Below, piece after piece: positions 43,964 to 53,672 of a DNA stretch of 64,000 bases. This stretch comes from Flammeovirga yaeyamensis (GTDB lineage: Bacteria; Bacteroidota; Bacteroidia; Cytophagales; Flammeovirgaceae), in contig NZ_CP076132.1 of NCBI RefSeq assembly GCF_018736045.1, positions 238,001 through 302,000 on the forward strand. Reading direction: 5' to 3'. Position 1 is the stretch's first letter, and each line of letters starts with the position of its first letter. The position numbers were made by a program, and so were the translations under genes. The notes beneath the pieces were generated by a model. The model did not search any database. It saw only the letters and a list, made by a program, of their open reading frames with translations, and was not told where the DNA came from.

Positions 43964-44683
43964 ATGTCAAAAAGATTAATCAAAATCATAATCACTCTTA
44001 CGTTATCGTTCGCGGTAATGGGTGTTTATGCACAAGAAACTGCAGGTTCAGCCACTCAAACAAGTACTAAAACAAGTAGTCAAAAAGCTGCTTCAACTAC
44101 TTCTACGAAAAAAGCTGTACCGGCCAAACCTAAAGGCCCGGCGGACGCAACGCTTAAATCAAAGTACGAATTCATGTCCAAACGAGGTGGACGTTGGAAA
44201 GAATATCGTATGATCAAACAAGATTGGTTAAATGCCTACTGGGCAGAAGTAGACGACACATTGTCTACGGCTTACACTGATGCTATCGAAGCACGTAAAG
44301 AAACGGCTCAAGCACATCAGGAAGTAAAAGAAATGGAAGCTAGACTTGGTGAGAAAGATCGTTTAATCGATCTTGGTGATTACATCACTTTAGCTGGTTT
44401 AGACATCGATAAATATACGGTGGTATATACTTCTTTTATTATTATCGCTATTTTGATTTTAGTTCTAGTATTTGGTTTAATCAAATTCAAATCGAACAAT
44501 CAAATGGTAGTAGAAGTGAAAAAAGATTATGATACTATCGAAAAGGAATACGATGATTTCAGAACGAAGGCACAGGAGAGAGAGATGAAAGTGAGAAGAG
44601 AACTTGTGACGGAAAGAAATAAAGGAGAAGAGATGCAAAAAGAGCTTTCTTCACTTCGTAAAAGAGAAAATAAAATGCAATAG
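43964..44683 (+). CDS. Signal-peptide, coiled-coil membrane protein (239 aa)
   Basis: A signal peptide (LTLSFAVMGVYAQ) is followed by a Thr/Ser/Lys-rich low-complexity linker (about residues 25-58). A conserved-looking domain comes next (KYEFMSKRGGRWKEYRMIKQDWLNAYWAEVDDTL), then a periplasmic coiled coil, a membrane helix (VVYTSFIIIAILILVLVFGLI, about 153-173) and a C-terminal cytoplasmic coiled coil to residue 239. No enzymatic motif is visible. The layout suggests a scaffold or sensor that spans the inner membrane. Its function is unknown. Confidence 0.7.
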   Translation: MSKRLIKIIITLTLSFAVMGVYAQETAGSATQTSTKTSSQKAASTTSTKKAVPAKPKGPADATLKSKYEFMSKRGGRWKEYRMIKQDWLNAYWAEVDDTLSTAYTDAIEARKETAQAHQEVKEMEARLGEKDRLIDLGDYITLAGLDIDKYTVVYTSFIIIAILILVLVFGLIKFKSNNQMVVEVKKDYDTIEKEYDDFRTKAQEREMKVRRELVTERNKGEEMQKELSSLRKRENKMQ

Positions 44684-44695
44684 TATTTTAATTAC

Positions 44696-44733
44696 AAAAA
44701 AAGCCCACTTCTTCCCCAAAGTGGGCTTTTTTT
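44696..44733 (+). terminator. Terminator after the coiled-coil protein gene
   Basis: AAGCCCACTT (44701-44710) pairs with AAGTGGGCTT (44719-44728), with A and T runs outside. Confidence 0.93.
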
Positions 44734-44904
44734 ATTCTCAAAAATTAAAGAACTTAGAGTAATCAAAAGAAATTAAATCTGATATTGTGTAGAATATCTA
44801 TTAATGTGATCAATTTTTAGTGATTTTATAATCTACTTCTTAACCTAAAAAAGAAGCGAATTAAAATAACCTACTACACAACATTTTTTCAGCATATTAT
44901 ATAA

Positions 44905-46026
44905 ATGTTTAGATTCTCACTTTTTTGTGTATCCCTTTTTATCTTTTTGTGCGGTTGTAAACAAAAAGTAGAGGTAATGGAAGGCTTTGTAGATGCGAAA
45001 GCTGAAAAAGAAGCTTACTACGAAAAACAAATTAACTATTTACAAGACCTTATTCGTGATGATGAAAATAATCCGAATCTATATTACCTAAAGGCCAACG
45101 CTGAATATGAAATTAATCAATGGGCAGCTTCTTTAGAAGATATTTCTATGGCTACATCATTGGATTCGACTGTAGGAAGTTATTTTTTCCTTGCAGCAAA
45201 AAATCATTTTGCCTTTCAAAATTATGAAGATGTATTATTTAATCTTCAAAAAGCTTCTCAAAAATCGTTTAATCATCCTTTTTTGAATATTCTTAAGGCA
45301 AAGTCGTTTCTGAAGTTAAATGAAATGGATAGTGCGTTTCATACATTGATGGTTTCTGAGAAAGAAATACCGAATAGTACTCAATTAAAAAGGGCTTGGG
45401 GAGAATATTATTTTCTTATTGGCGATTCTAAAAAAGTAAAATCGATTAATGAAGAAATTCTAAGTATTAATCCTTTTGATACTTTGGCTTATGCCTACCT
45501 CATTAAAGATGCGATCAATAAAAACGAATTTGTTTTGGCAAAAGAAGTTTTGGATAGTGCTAAAAATAAAAATGTAAGTTCATTGCCTTTACTTACTTGC
45601 GAAGGTGAATTGTTGGTCATCGAAAAACGCTTAGATAGTGCAGAGGTAGTTTTTACAGAAGTCCTAAGAAAAGATCCCTCTCAGTGGGAGGCTTCTCGAC
45701 ATTTAGGTAAACTATTAAGAAAAAAAGGATTGACTTTAGAAGCAAAGAAAGTATTTTTAGAAGGCTTAAAGATCAAGCAGGATTGCAAAGAACTTTGGTA
45801 TGAATTAGGATTGACTGAACAATACCTAATCAAAGACTATGGTGAGGCGAGAAGTAATTACGAAAAAGCATTAGAAATTGATCCTGCATATCTTGATGCT
45901 AGAAAAGCATTAAACAATTTAAGAGCGATTTTAAGAAGAATGTATGCACCACCTCCTGTAGAGGAAGCATCGTCTTCCGAAGAAGAAAACACAACAGAAG
46001 CCAACTCTTCTGAAGAAATAAATTAA
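44905..46026 (+). CDS. TPR lipoprotein
   Basis: This 373-residue lipoprotein has a lipobox ending in Cys18 (IFLCGC). TPR-like repeats run across about 40-345, for example DDENNPNLYYLKANAEYEINQWAASLEDISMA and DYGEARSNYEKALEIDPAYLDARKAL. The end is acidic and low in complexity (EEASSSEEENTTEANSSEE). It is likely an outer-membrane-attached scaffold. The ComM-like ATPase gene follows 32 bp later on the same strand, so the two may share a transcript, although their roles look unrelated. Confidence 0.85.
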   Translation: MFRFSLFCVSLFIFLCGCKQKVEVMEGFVDAKAEKEAYYEKQINYLQDLIRDDENNPNLYYLKANAEYEINQWAASLEDISMATSLDSTVGSYFFLAAKNHFAFQNYEDVLFNLQKASQKSFNHPFLNILKAKSFLKLNEMDSAFHTLMVSEKEIPNSTQLKRAWGEYYFLIGDSKKVKSINEEILSINPFDTLAYAYLIKDAINKNEFVLAKEVLDSAKNKNVSSLPLLTCEGELLVIEKRLDSAEVVFTEVLRKDPSQWEASRHLGKLLRKKGLTLEAKKVFLEGLKIKQDCKELWYELGLTEQYLIKDYGEARSNYEKALEIDPAYLDARKALNNLRAILRRMYAPPPVEEASSSEEENTTEANSSEEIN

Positions 46027-46058
46027 TTTAACCAAAACTGCTACGATTCTTAATAACT

Positions 46059-47606
46059 ATGATTTCGAAAACGTATGGAAGCTCCGTATATGGAGTAGAT
46101 GCCACTCTTATTGAAGTGGAAGTAAATGTACTCAATGGCAAAGGTCTTTTTGTTGTTGGATTACCCGACAGTGCTATCAAAGAAAGCGAACACCGAGTAG
46201 AAAGTGCTGTGAAACACTATGGATATGCCATTCCACGACAAAAAGTAGTGGTAAATCTAGCTCCTGCAGCAGCCAAAAAAGAAGGAGCAGCTTTCGATTT
46301 ACCTATTGCACTATCTATCCTACAGTCCTCCGAACAAATTGGAGCAAGGAATTTAGAGGATTACATTATCCTTGGAGAACTTTCTTTAGACGGTGAATTA
46401 CGTCCTATCAAAGGAGCTTTACCAATTGCTATTGAAGCAAGAAAACAAAAGAAGAAAGGATTTATTCTACCTAAAGAGAATGCTCAAGAAGCTGCAATTG
46501 TCAATAATTTAGATGTAATTGGTGTCAATAACCTATTAGAAGCCATTGAGTTTATACAGGGCGATAGAGAAATTGAACCTCTCAAAATAGATACTAGAGA
46601 GCTTTTTAATGATATGTTGGATGATTATGAACTAGATTTTTCTCAAGTTCAAGGTCAAGAAAACATGAAAAGGGCTTTAGAGATAGCTGCTGCCGGAGGT
46701 CATAATGTGATTATGATAGGCCCTCCTGGTGCAGGTAAAACCATGTTGGCAAAACGTTTGGCAACTATTCTGCCTTCATTGACTCTTCAAGAAGCATTAG
46801 AAACCACAAAAATACATTCTGTGGCAGGTAAACTAGGGGCTAACAATGGGCATCTTATTTCGACCCGTCCATTCAGGGCACCACATCATACAATTAGTGA
46901 TGTAGCGTTAGTTGGTGGGGGCGGGGTACCACAGCCAGGGGAAATATCACTTTCTCACAACGGAGTACTGTTTCTAGACGAATTACCCGAATTCAAACGT
47001 ACAGTACTTGAGGTGATGCGTCAACCTCTAGAAGAAAGAAAAGTAAGTATATCAAGAGCAAGAATGTCAGTCGATTTCCCTGCTAATTTTATGCTGATAG
47101 CCAGTATGAATCCATGCCCTTGCGGATATCACAATCATCCAGAGAAAGATTGTACCTGTCCTCCGGGAGCTGTTCAGAAATATTTGAATAAAATTAGCGG
47201 CCCTCTTTTAGATAGAATTGATCTGCATGTTGAGGTTACTCCAGTATCCTTTGATCAGATGACGTCTTTAAAAGAAGCGGAGTCAAGTGAGGCTATTAGA
47301 CAGAGAGTTATAGACGCTAGAGAACTTCAAAAGGAGAGGTTCGAAAAAGAAGGATTAGCACTACATAGTAATGCAATGATGCCTTCGCAGGTTGTTAAGC
47401 GTATTTGTACATTAGATCCTTTAGGTAAAAACTTGCTAAAATCGGCTATGGATCGTTTAGGATTATCTGCCAGAGCTTACGATAGAATTTTAAAAGTTTC
47501 TCGAACAATAGCTGACCTTGCAGGAAGTGAATCAGTCAAGGCAGAGCACATTGCAGAGGCGATTCAGTTTAGAAGTTTGGACAGAGAATCGTGGGTTGAG
47601 GGTTAA
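46059..47606 (+). CDS. YifB/ComM family Mg-chelatase-like AAA+ ATPase
   Basis: This 515-residue protein has an N-terminal ChlI-like (Lon-protease-fold) domain (about 20-140), with LAPAAAKKEGAAFDLPIALSIL. An AAA+ domain follows, with Walker A MIGPPGAGKTMLAKRL and Walker B VLFLDELPEF, as well as the MNPCPCGYHNHPEKDCTC Cys-rich element and the C-terminal Mg_chelatase_C part. In Vibrio, ComM is a hexameric helicase that promotes branch migration during natural transformation, so this protein may serve DNA uptake or recombination. Confidence 0.93.
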   Translation: MISKTYGSSVYGVDATLIEVEVNVLNGKGLFVVGLPDSAIKESEHRVESAVKHYGYAIPRQKVVVNLAPAAAKKEGAAFDLPIALSILQSSEQIGARNLEDYIILGELSLDGELRPIKGALPIAIEARKQKKKGFILPKENAQEAAIVNNLDVIGVNNLLEAIEFIQGDREIEPLKIDTRELFNDMLDDYELDFSQVQGQENMKRALEIAAAGGHNVIMIGPPGAGKTMLAKRLATILPSLTLQEALETTKIHSVAGKLGANNGHLISTRPFRAPHHTISDVALVGGGGVPQPGEISLSHNGVLFLDELPEFKRTVLEVMRQPLEERKVSISRARMSVDFPANFMLIASMNPCPCGYHNHPEKDCTCPPGAVQKYLNKISGPLLDRIDLHVEVTPVSFDQMTSLKEAESSEAIRQRVIDARELQKERFEKEGLALHSNAMMPSQVVKRICTLDPLGKNLLKSAMDRLGLSARAYDRILKVSRTIADLAGSESVKAEHIAEAIQFRSLDRESWVEG

Positions 47607-47693
47607 AAATTATTACAACTATTCATAACTGCTTATATTTGCGGTAATATTCCTAATTTAGCAGGAAACAAGTTTCAATAAAGAAAAGTAGCT

Positions 47694-49037
47694 GTGAAAA
47701 TCATTATTGCGGGAGCAGGTGATGTTGGGTTCCACTTGGGTAAACTACTGGCACACGAAGACCATGATATTACACTTATCGATACAGATGTTGATAGTCT
47801 AAATCATGCCGCCAACCATATTGATGTAGCCACTGTAAAAGGGTCGTCTACATCTTTCGCTGTCCTTGAGGAAGCTAATGTTGATAAATCTGACATGCTG
47901 ATCGCTGTCACGTCTTCTGAGGAGACCAATCTAATAACGGCCATGATTGCCAAACGATTGGGTACAAAGAGAACAATTGCAAGAATCACAAATAGTGAGT
48001 ACTTACACTCTCGTGATATGCTTGACATGAGAAGAATGGGTGTGGATGAAATGATTTCACCACAACTATTGGCCACAAAAGAGATTAAGCGTCTTTTAAA
48101 AGAGGCGGCTATTACAGATACTTTCGAATTCGAAAAAGGTTTATTGTCGTTAATTGGTATTACCATTGATGAGGAACAGCCTTTAGTAGGAAAAACGTTA
48201 GAAGAAACATCATATCTAAATAAAGATTTCAAGTTCTTAACGGTAGCAATTTTGAGAGATGATGAGACCATCATTCCAAGAGGAGATACTAAGTTTGAAC
48301 TTGGAGATCACGTATATTATATCGCCAAGCCGGACGGTGTAGAAAGCGTACTTCAGCTAACAAAGAAAAAACTTCAGAAAAAAATTAAGCGATTAATTAT
48401 TCTTGGAGGTAGTAAAGTAGGTTTTTATGCTGCTCGATCTTTAAGCTTTAAATACAATGTTGTTCTAATAGAGAAGGACAGAGATAAAGCTTTCCAGATG
48501 GCAGAAGAGTTACCGAATACTTTGGTCATTCACGGCGATGGTCGTAATGTAGATTTACTCGAGGAAGAAGGTATTGATAGTGCGGATGCATTTATTGCGG
48601 TAACAGGTGATTCTGAAACCAATATCATTACTTCTTTGGTAGCAAAGAAACATGGTGTTCAGAAAACAATTGCCCTTGTAGAGAATATGGACTATATCCA
48701 CCTTTCTCAAAACATGGGTGTTGATACTTTGATTAATAAAAAGCTGATTGCAGCGAGTTTTATTTTCAGATATATCAGAAGGGGAGAGATCATTTCATTA
48801 ACCAACGTACATGGTGTAGATGCTGAGGTTCTGGAATTTGTGGTCAATGAAAACTCACCTGTAACTAAAAATGTATTAAAGGATTTAGGATTCCCTAAAT
48901 CAGCGATTATTGGAGGTGCGATTAGAAAAGGAAAAGCTTATATACCAAAAGGAGATTTCCAATTCGAACCTTACGATAGAGCAGTAGTACTTACTCGACC
49001 AGAGTGTATTGCTAAAGTTGAAGCTTTCTTCCGTTAA
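47694..49037 (+). CDS. trkA: Trk potassium uptake regulatory subunit TrkA
   Basis: This 447-residue cytosolic protein forms a ring below TrkH and gates K+ flow in response to NAD(H) and nucleotides. It contains two RCK units: Rossmann sites IIIAGAGDVGFHLGKLL (near residue 3) and LIILGGSKVGFYAARSL (about 233), each followed by a TrkA_C domain. The start is a GTG at 47694; no ATG sits close by in frame. trkH follows after 4 bp, an operon typical of the family. Confidence 0.96.
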   Translation: MKIIIAGAGDVGFHLGKLLAHEDHDITLIDTDVDSLNHAANHIDVATVKGSSTSFAVLEEANVDKSDMLIAVTSSEETNLITAMIAKRLGTKRTIARITNSEYLHSRDMLDMRRMGVDEMISPQLLATKEIKRLLKEAAITDTFEFEKGLLSLIGITIDEEQPLVGKTLEETSYLNKDFKFLTVAILRDDETIIPRGDTKFELGDHVYYIAKPDGVESVLQLTKKKLQKKIKRLIILGGSKVGFYAARSLSFKYNVVLIEKDRDKAFQMAEELPNTLVIHGDGRNVDLLEEEGIDSADAFIAVTGDSETNIITSLVAKKHGVQKTIALVENMDYIHLSQNMGVDTLINKKLIAASFIFRYIRRGEIISLTNVHGVDAEVLEFVVNENSPVTKNVLKDLGFPKSAIIGGAIRKGKAYIPKGDFQFEPYDRAVVLTRPECIAKVEAFFR

Positions 49038-49041
49038 ACCT

Positions 49042-50526
49042 ATGATGACTAACATGCAACAACGAAAGGGACTGTTCAATAACTGGCTTATCTGTAGAAT
49101 TCTAGGCATACTTATACTTTTAAACGGTGTATTTATGTTGTTCTGTCTACCTTTTGCTTTCTATTTTGGTGATGGCGATTGGTTAGCATTGGCCCAAGCA
49201 GGAGGTATTGCAATTGCTTCGGGTGGAGGGGCTGCTTTATATGCTAGAAAAGTAGGTTACTCTCAAGAATTCAGAAAAAAGGATGGGTACATTATTGTGA
49301 CTTTTGGATGGGCGCTTATGGCTTTTTTCGGAAGTTTACCCTATTTATTTAGTGACATCAATGTCTCTTTTGCAGACGCTTATTTTGAAACGATATCAGG
49401 CTTCTCGACTACTGGAGCAAGTATTTTAACAGATATCGAAAGTGTAGGCAAAGGTATTTTATTTTGGAGATCATTAACCCAATGGATTGGAGGTATGGGT
49501 ATTATCGTATTAGCGGTAGCCGTATTGCCTTTCTTAGGTATTGGAGGTATGCAGTTGTTTGTGGCTGAAGCACCAGGGATTACTCCAGATAAACTTCAAC
49601 CTAGAATTAAAGAAACTGCTCGAAGATTGTGGTGGGTATATGCTGGTCTAACTGGTGTAGAAACTATTTTACTGATGACAGGAGGTATGAGTTTCTATAA
49701 TGCCTTAAACCACGCGTTAACAACGATGGCTACAGGTGGTTTCTCCACATTTAATGATAGTGCAGCATCATTTTCTCCCTACATACAATACATTTTGATA
49801 TTCTTTATGTTGTTGGCAGGAACGAACTTTACCTTAAACTACTTTCTGTTTAAGCGTATGTTCAAAGCCATATGGAAAAACGAAGAATATAAATATTACA
49901 TCTATGTTATTGCTTTAGCCACTTTAGCAATTACGGTATCAATTGTAGTGACCACTGAATTAGGTGTTGAAAAATCATTTAGAGACGCACTCTTCCAAGT
50001 GATCTCTATTATTACAACAACAGGTTACGTATCGGCAGACTATACCGCTTGGACGCCACTAGCGACCATGATTGTTTTTGTGTTGATGTTCTGTGGTGGT
50101 ATGGCAGGGTCTACAGCCGGTGGTGTAAAAATTGTAAGACACATCATCTTATTTAAAAACTCTTTTCTTGAATTAAAGAGACAATTACATCCTACTGCAA
50201 TTATACCTGTACGATTTAATGGCAAAGCTATAAAAGGAAGCATTACCTTTAATGTACTAGCTTTTATCATGGCTTACTTTTTGATATTTGGATTAGGTAT
50301 TTTAGTGATGTCGGCTATTGGGGTAGATTTAATGACTTCACTTGGTGCTGTGGCTACCTCATTAGGGAATATTGGACCGGGTATTGGAACAGTAGGACCT
50401 GTTGATAACTTTGCTCATTTGCCAGATCTTGCAAAATGGGTACTTTCGTTTCTAATGTTATTGGGAAGGTTAGAACTCTTTACTGTAATGATCATATTTA
50501 CTCCATATTTCTGGAGTAGATTCTAA
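49042..50526 (+). CDS. trkH: Trk potassium uptake channel subunit TrkH
   Basis: From ATG 49042 the protein has 494 residues, about ten membrane helices and four selectivity-filter loops. These include TISGFSTTGASIL, TTMATGGFSTF, IITTTGYVSADY and the last loop ATSLGNIGPGIG. K+ enters via this subunit under control of TrkA, whose gene lies just upstream. The frame remains open to 49009 inside trkA, but the N-terminal extension would be out of family. High K+ uptake is useful in salty habitats alongside the Na+ exchangers here. Confidence 0.96.
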   Translation: MMTNMQQRKGLFNNWLICRILGILILLNGVFMLFCLPFAFYFGDGDWLALAQAGGIAIASGGGAALYARKVGYSQEFRKKDGYIIVTFGWALMAFFGSLPYLFSDINVSFADAYFETISGFSTTGASILTDIESVGKGILFWRSLTQWIGGMGIIVLAVAVLPFLGIGGMQLFVAEAPGITPDKLQPRIKETARRLWWVYAGLTGVETILLMTGGMSFYNALNHALTTMATGGFSTFNDSAASFSPYIQYILIFFMLLAGTNFTLNYFLFKRMFKAIWKNEEYKYYIYVIALATLAITVSIVVTTELGVEKSFRDALFQVISIITTTGYVSADYTAWTPLATMIVFVLMFCGGMAGSTAGGVKIVRHIILFKNSFLELKRQLHPTAIIPVRFNGKAIKGSITFNVLAFIMAYFLIFGLGILVMSAIGVDLMTSLGAVATSLGNIGPGIGTVGPVDNFAHLPDLAKWVLSFLMLLGRLELFTVMIIFTPYFWSRF

Positions 50527-50565
50527 AATTTAAGCTAATTTTTTAATTCCTAAGGGAAAGGAATA

Positions 50566-51201
50566 ATGGGAAACAATAAGAATAATTTATATAAAATTTA
50601 TGGCGTAGCCATTTTGGTGATTGTATTGGACCAATTGAGTAAACTGTTGGTACATAATTACATGGAAATGGGTACCCTAGGAGAAATTAAAGTAATTGGT
50701 GATTGGTTTAGATTACACTATCTACTTAACCCAGGAATGGCTTTCGGAATGCAGTTTGGCAACGAATACGGTAAATTGATCTTGACAACCTTTAGAATTA
50801 TAGCTTCAGGTGGTATTGTTTACGGTATTTATGTGTTAAACCAAAAAGGAGCACATTGGGGCTTCTTAGTTTGCGGAGCCATGATTCTAGGAGGAGCCAT
50901 TGGTAATTCTATAGACTCTGTATTCTATGGTGTATTTATTGAAGGAAATATGATTCCAGGTTCATCAACACCGTGGTTTCATGGTCAAGTAATCGATATG
51001 TTATATTTCCCAATGGTAAGAGGAAGCTTTCCCGATTGGTTACCATTTTATGGAGGAGAACGCTTTCTGTTTTTTAGCCCAGTATTTAATATCGCCGACT
51101 CAGCCATCTTTTTAGGAGTGCTTTTCATCTTTATTTTCCAGAATAAATTCTCTGAATATGAGAAGAAAGAAAAGCAAGAAATAGCTACAGAAGAACAATA
51201 G
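50566..51201 (+). CDS. lspA: Lipoprotein signal peptidase LspA
   Basis: LspA cleaves lipidated prolipoproteins in the inner membrane. The 211-residue protein has four helices and the family motifs: VLDQLSKLLVHNYM (helix 1), NPGMAFGM, GAMILGGAIGNSIDSVFYG (with the first catalytic Asp) and FNIADSAIFLGV (second Asp). A 20 to 30-residue loop between the last motifs (EGNMIPGSSTPWFHGQVIDMLYFP) is the longer form typical of Bacteroidota. The many lipoproteins of this window would be its substrates. It follows trkH after 39 bp. Confidence 0.95.
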   Translation: MGNNKNNLYKIYGVAILVIVLDQLSKLLVHNYMEMGTLGEIKVIGDWFRLHYLLNPGMAFGMQFGNEYGKLILTTFRIIASGGIVYGIYVLNQKGAHWGFLVCGAMILGGAIGNSIDSVFYGVFIEGNMIPGSSTPWFHGQVIDMLYFPMVRGSFPDWLPFYGGERFLFFSPVFNIADSAIFLGVLFIFIFQNKFSEYEKKEKQEIATEEQ

Positions 51202-51236
51202 TCATTGGGTTTTATTGACCTAAATCAACTTATACA

Positions 51237-51280
51237 AACAACAAATCTAATCCAAGTCATTGGTTAAGGTTTGTTGTTTT
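51237..51280 (+). terminator. Terminator after lspA
   Basis: AACAACAAATC pairs with GGTTTGTTGTT (one wobble/mismatch region), enclosing an inner TAA-TCCA/TTGG-TTA helix, followed by TTTTTTG. Confidence 0.75.
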
Positions 51281-51331
51281 TTGTTTACCTTCAATAACAG
51301 ATTTTGTGGTAAATAAAAGACTTTTCCATCC

Positions 51332-51339
51332 TACTTTTG
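51332..51339 (+). promoter_or_regulatory. Bacteroidetes -7 element TACTTTTG upstream of the YceI gene
   Basis: An exact TAnnTTTG match lies 52 bp before the ATG at 51391. The only upstream TTG is about 25 bp away, slightly too far for a standard -33. Confidence 0.5.
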
Positions 51340-51390
51340 AAATACATCCAGAGAGAAAAAGAATTATCTAACATCATAAAACTAATATCA

Positions 51391-51951
51391 ATGAAAACTA
51401 AAATCATTTCTACCATTGTTTGTATCCTTGGGATTGTAGCTTCTTCTTATGCACAATCATCAAAAAATCTAGTATTGGGAGAAAGTAAAGTTGTTGCTTT
51501 AGGTACATCAAATACTCACGATTGGGAAGGTGATGTCAAAAAAATGTCTGGTGATGCTTCTATCACAATTGAAGACAATCAAATTAAATCTATTGAGTCG
51601 TTACAAGTAACGATGGAAGTAAACAGTATGGAGTCTGGTAAAGGATCTTTAGATAGCAACATGCACAAAACCATGAATGCTAAAAAGCACCCTAAGATGA
51701 CTTACAAGTTAACTTCTGCTTCTGTTGATGCTAACGGAAAAGTAACTGCAAAAGGTCAGTTAACAATTAATGGAACAACAAAGGATATTACTTTAAACCC
51801 AGTAGCTTCATTAGCAGGAGACAAAGTGACATTCAAAGGTGAAACTACTTTTAATATGTCTGCTTACGGTGTTGAACCTCCTAGCTTAATGTTTGGTGCT
51901 ATTAAAGTAGAAGATGAGGTAAAGATCGAAATGAACGTGGTCTTTAACTAA
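51391..51951 (+). CDS. YceI family periplasmic protein
   Basis: From ATG 51391 the product has 186 residues, a signal peptide ending in SSYAQ, and the YceI lipocalin-like barrel. Visible elements are ESKVVALGTSNTHDWEGDVKK, then VTMEVNSMESGKGSLDSNMHKTMNAKKHPKMTYKL and the closing PPSLMFGAIKVEDEVKIEMNVVF. In other bacteria YceI binds long isoprenoids such as polyprenyl chains; the ligand here is unproven. The porin-like gene lies downstream after 197 bp with hairpins between, so the two may be co-regulated. A second, divergent YceI-like gene is at 60324. Confidence 0.92.
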   Translation: MKTKIISTIVCILGIVASSYAQSSKNLVLGESKVVALGTSNTHDWEGDVKKMSGDASITIEDNQIKSIESLQVTMEVNSMESGKGSLDSNMHKTMNAKKHPKMTYKLTSASVDANGKVTAKGQLTINGTTKDITLNPVASLAGDKVTFKGETTFNMSAYGVEPPSLMFGAIKVEDEVKIEMNVVFN

Positions 51952-52063
51952 TCGATAACCGTACTAATTAAGTACTGCTATAACCTGAATTCGAGATCAT
52001 AAAATCCAATTGGATATGAATTTACTTCATTTAGATTTGCTCGATTCAGATAGAAACTAAAAC

Positions 52064-52116
52064 GATATTGGAATATCCAGTCCAAACTAAATAAATCCTG
52101 AGTTGCTAGCTCAGGA
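52064..52116 (+). promoter_or_regulatory. Palindromes upstream of the porin-like gene
   Basis: GATATT-GG-AATATC (52064-52077) and TCCTGAG-TTGCTAG-CTCAGGA (52096-52116) are inverted repeats in the 197-bp gap between the YceI and porin genes. The second can form a stable mRNA hairpin 32 bp before the ATG. They may serve as operators, an attenuator or a processing site. Confidence 0.45.
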
Positions 52117-52148
52117 GATAACTAATCTAATTAAATTATTTGCTAATT

Positions 52149-53564
52149 ATGAACAACCAATACAAAGTATTGTCAGTGTTTGCTGTGCTTTTTTTCATGG
52201 CAATGAGTACTTCTTACGCTCAAAAAAATAGTGGAGTTTTCGATAGAGATATGCAATACATGCGTTACAATGACCAAAGAGGTATTGGCGTATTCGAAAC
52301 TACAAAATCAGATACAGTAGGTTTTGATGGAATGAAAGTTAGAGTAGGTGCAGACTTCGCTCTTCAGATGCAAGGTTTATCTCACTCAAACAGTGGTGTA
52401 GTAGAATTGGCTAAAATTCACCCAGGTTTCAACTTACCTACAGCGAACTTAAACATTGACGCTCAATTAGCGGATGGTGTTAGAGTTCACTTACAAACTT
52501 ACTTATCATCACGTCACCACAACGATGCATGGGTAATGGGTGGTTACTTACAAATTGATAACTTGAACTTCTTGAACCTTAATAGCCAAATGGCTGACGA
52601 TATCATGGATATCATCACAGTGAAAGTAGGTCAAATGGAAATCAACTATGGTGACCAACATTTCAGAAGAATAAATAACGCTTACTCAATGGGTAACGCA
52701 TTCTTCGGTAACACAATCATGGACCCATTCGCTACTGAAATGGCGATGGAAGTTTACGCTCAGAAAGACGGATGGATCGGTATGGCAGGTGTATCGAATG
52801 GTAAATTAAACCAAAACGTTACATCAACTGGTAACTGGTCAGTATATGGTAAATTCGGTTTCGACAAACAAGTTAACGAAGATTTAAGAGCTCGTTTAAC
52901 TGGTTCAGTTTACCATAACTCAAACTTAGCAAATGCTAACTTGTATGCTGGCGATAGAGCTGGTTCAAGATTCTACTCTGTAATGGATGTACCAGGTCAC
53001 TCAACTACAGCTTCTTATAAGAACGGTCGTGTTGATCCAGGATTCAACGGTCAAATCACTTCATTCATGATCAACCCATTCGTGAAGTTCAAAGGTTTAG
53101 AATTCTTCGGTACTTATGAAGTATCAAACGGTTCAGGTAAAAACGAATTCAACGAAAACGGTGATATCGAGTCAAGAAACTGGAACCAAATCAATGCTGA
53201 ATTGATCTACAGATTTGGTAACACTGAGCAATTCTATGTTGGTGGTAAATACAACACAGCTTGGGGTACTAACAGAAACGAAGGTGGTGAGTACTTTGAT
53301 GCAGAAGGTAATGGTGTAGGCGAATTCTGGTCAGTTGAAAACGCAAACTTACGTCAAAATAGACTTGAAGTAGCTGCAGGTTGGTTCATGACTAGAAACG
53401 TGATGATGAAAGCAGGTTATGTTCACCACACTTACAGCGGATATGATGTTTATGCTGATACACACAGAGCTGCTCCAGAAGGTGCGATCGGTGGATCAAC
53501 AAACGCAATATATGAAGATGGTAAATTTAATGGCTTCATGTTAGAGGCAGCTATTAGTTTCTAA
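52149..53564 (+). CDS. Outer-membrane porin-like beta-barrel protein
   Basis: From ATG 52149 the 471-residue protein has a signal peptide ending in TSYAQ and a sequence of alternating amphipathic beta strands. It ends in Phe (EAAISF), the usual barrel-folding end. The middle contains VKVGQMEINYGDQHFRR and strands with paired aromatic residues, as in phosphate-selective (OprO/OprP-like) or general porins. Codon use is strongly biased towards a small set of codons, suggesting high expression. The YceI gene lies upstream. Substrate is unknown. Confidence 0.8.
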   Translation: MNNQYKVLSVFAVLFFMAMSTSYAQKNSGVFDRDMQYMRYNDQRGIGVFETTKSDTVGFDGMKVRVGADFALQMQGLSHSNSGVVELAKIHPGFNLPTANLNIDAQLADGVRVHLQTYLSSRHHNDAWVMGGYLQIDNLNFLNLNSQMADDIMDIITVKVGQMEINYGDQHFRRINNAYSMGNAFFGNTIMDPFATEMAMEVYAQKDGWIGMAGVSNGKLNQNVTSTGNWSVYGKFGFDKQVNEDLRARLTGSVYHNSNLANANLYAGDRAGSRFYSVMDVPGHSTTASYKNGRVDPGFNGQITSFMINPFVKFKGLEFFGTYEVSNGSGKNEFNENGDIESRNWNQINAELIYRFGNTEQFYVGGKYNTAWGTNRNEGGEYFDAEGNGVGEFWSVENANLRQNRLEVAAGWFMTRNVMMKAGYVHHTYSGYDVYADTHRAAPEGAIGGSTNAIYEDGKFNGFMLEAAISF

Positions 53565-53584
53565 TCTTTATCATTAACAACAAG

Positions 53585-53614
53585 AAAGGTACTCCATTTG
53601 GAGTACCTTTTTTT
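53585..53614 (+). terminator. Terminator after the porin-like gene
   Basis: AAGGTACTCC (53586-53595) pairs perfectly with GGAGTACCTT (53600-53609), loop ATTT, followed by T's. Confidence 0.93.
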
Positions 53615-53672
53615 ATGTTTAATATCTATTTAATCAGATGATTAATGTACATAGTGTTATTTTTGGAGGCAT

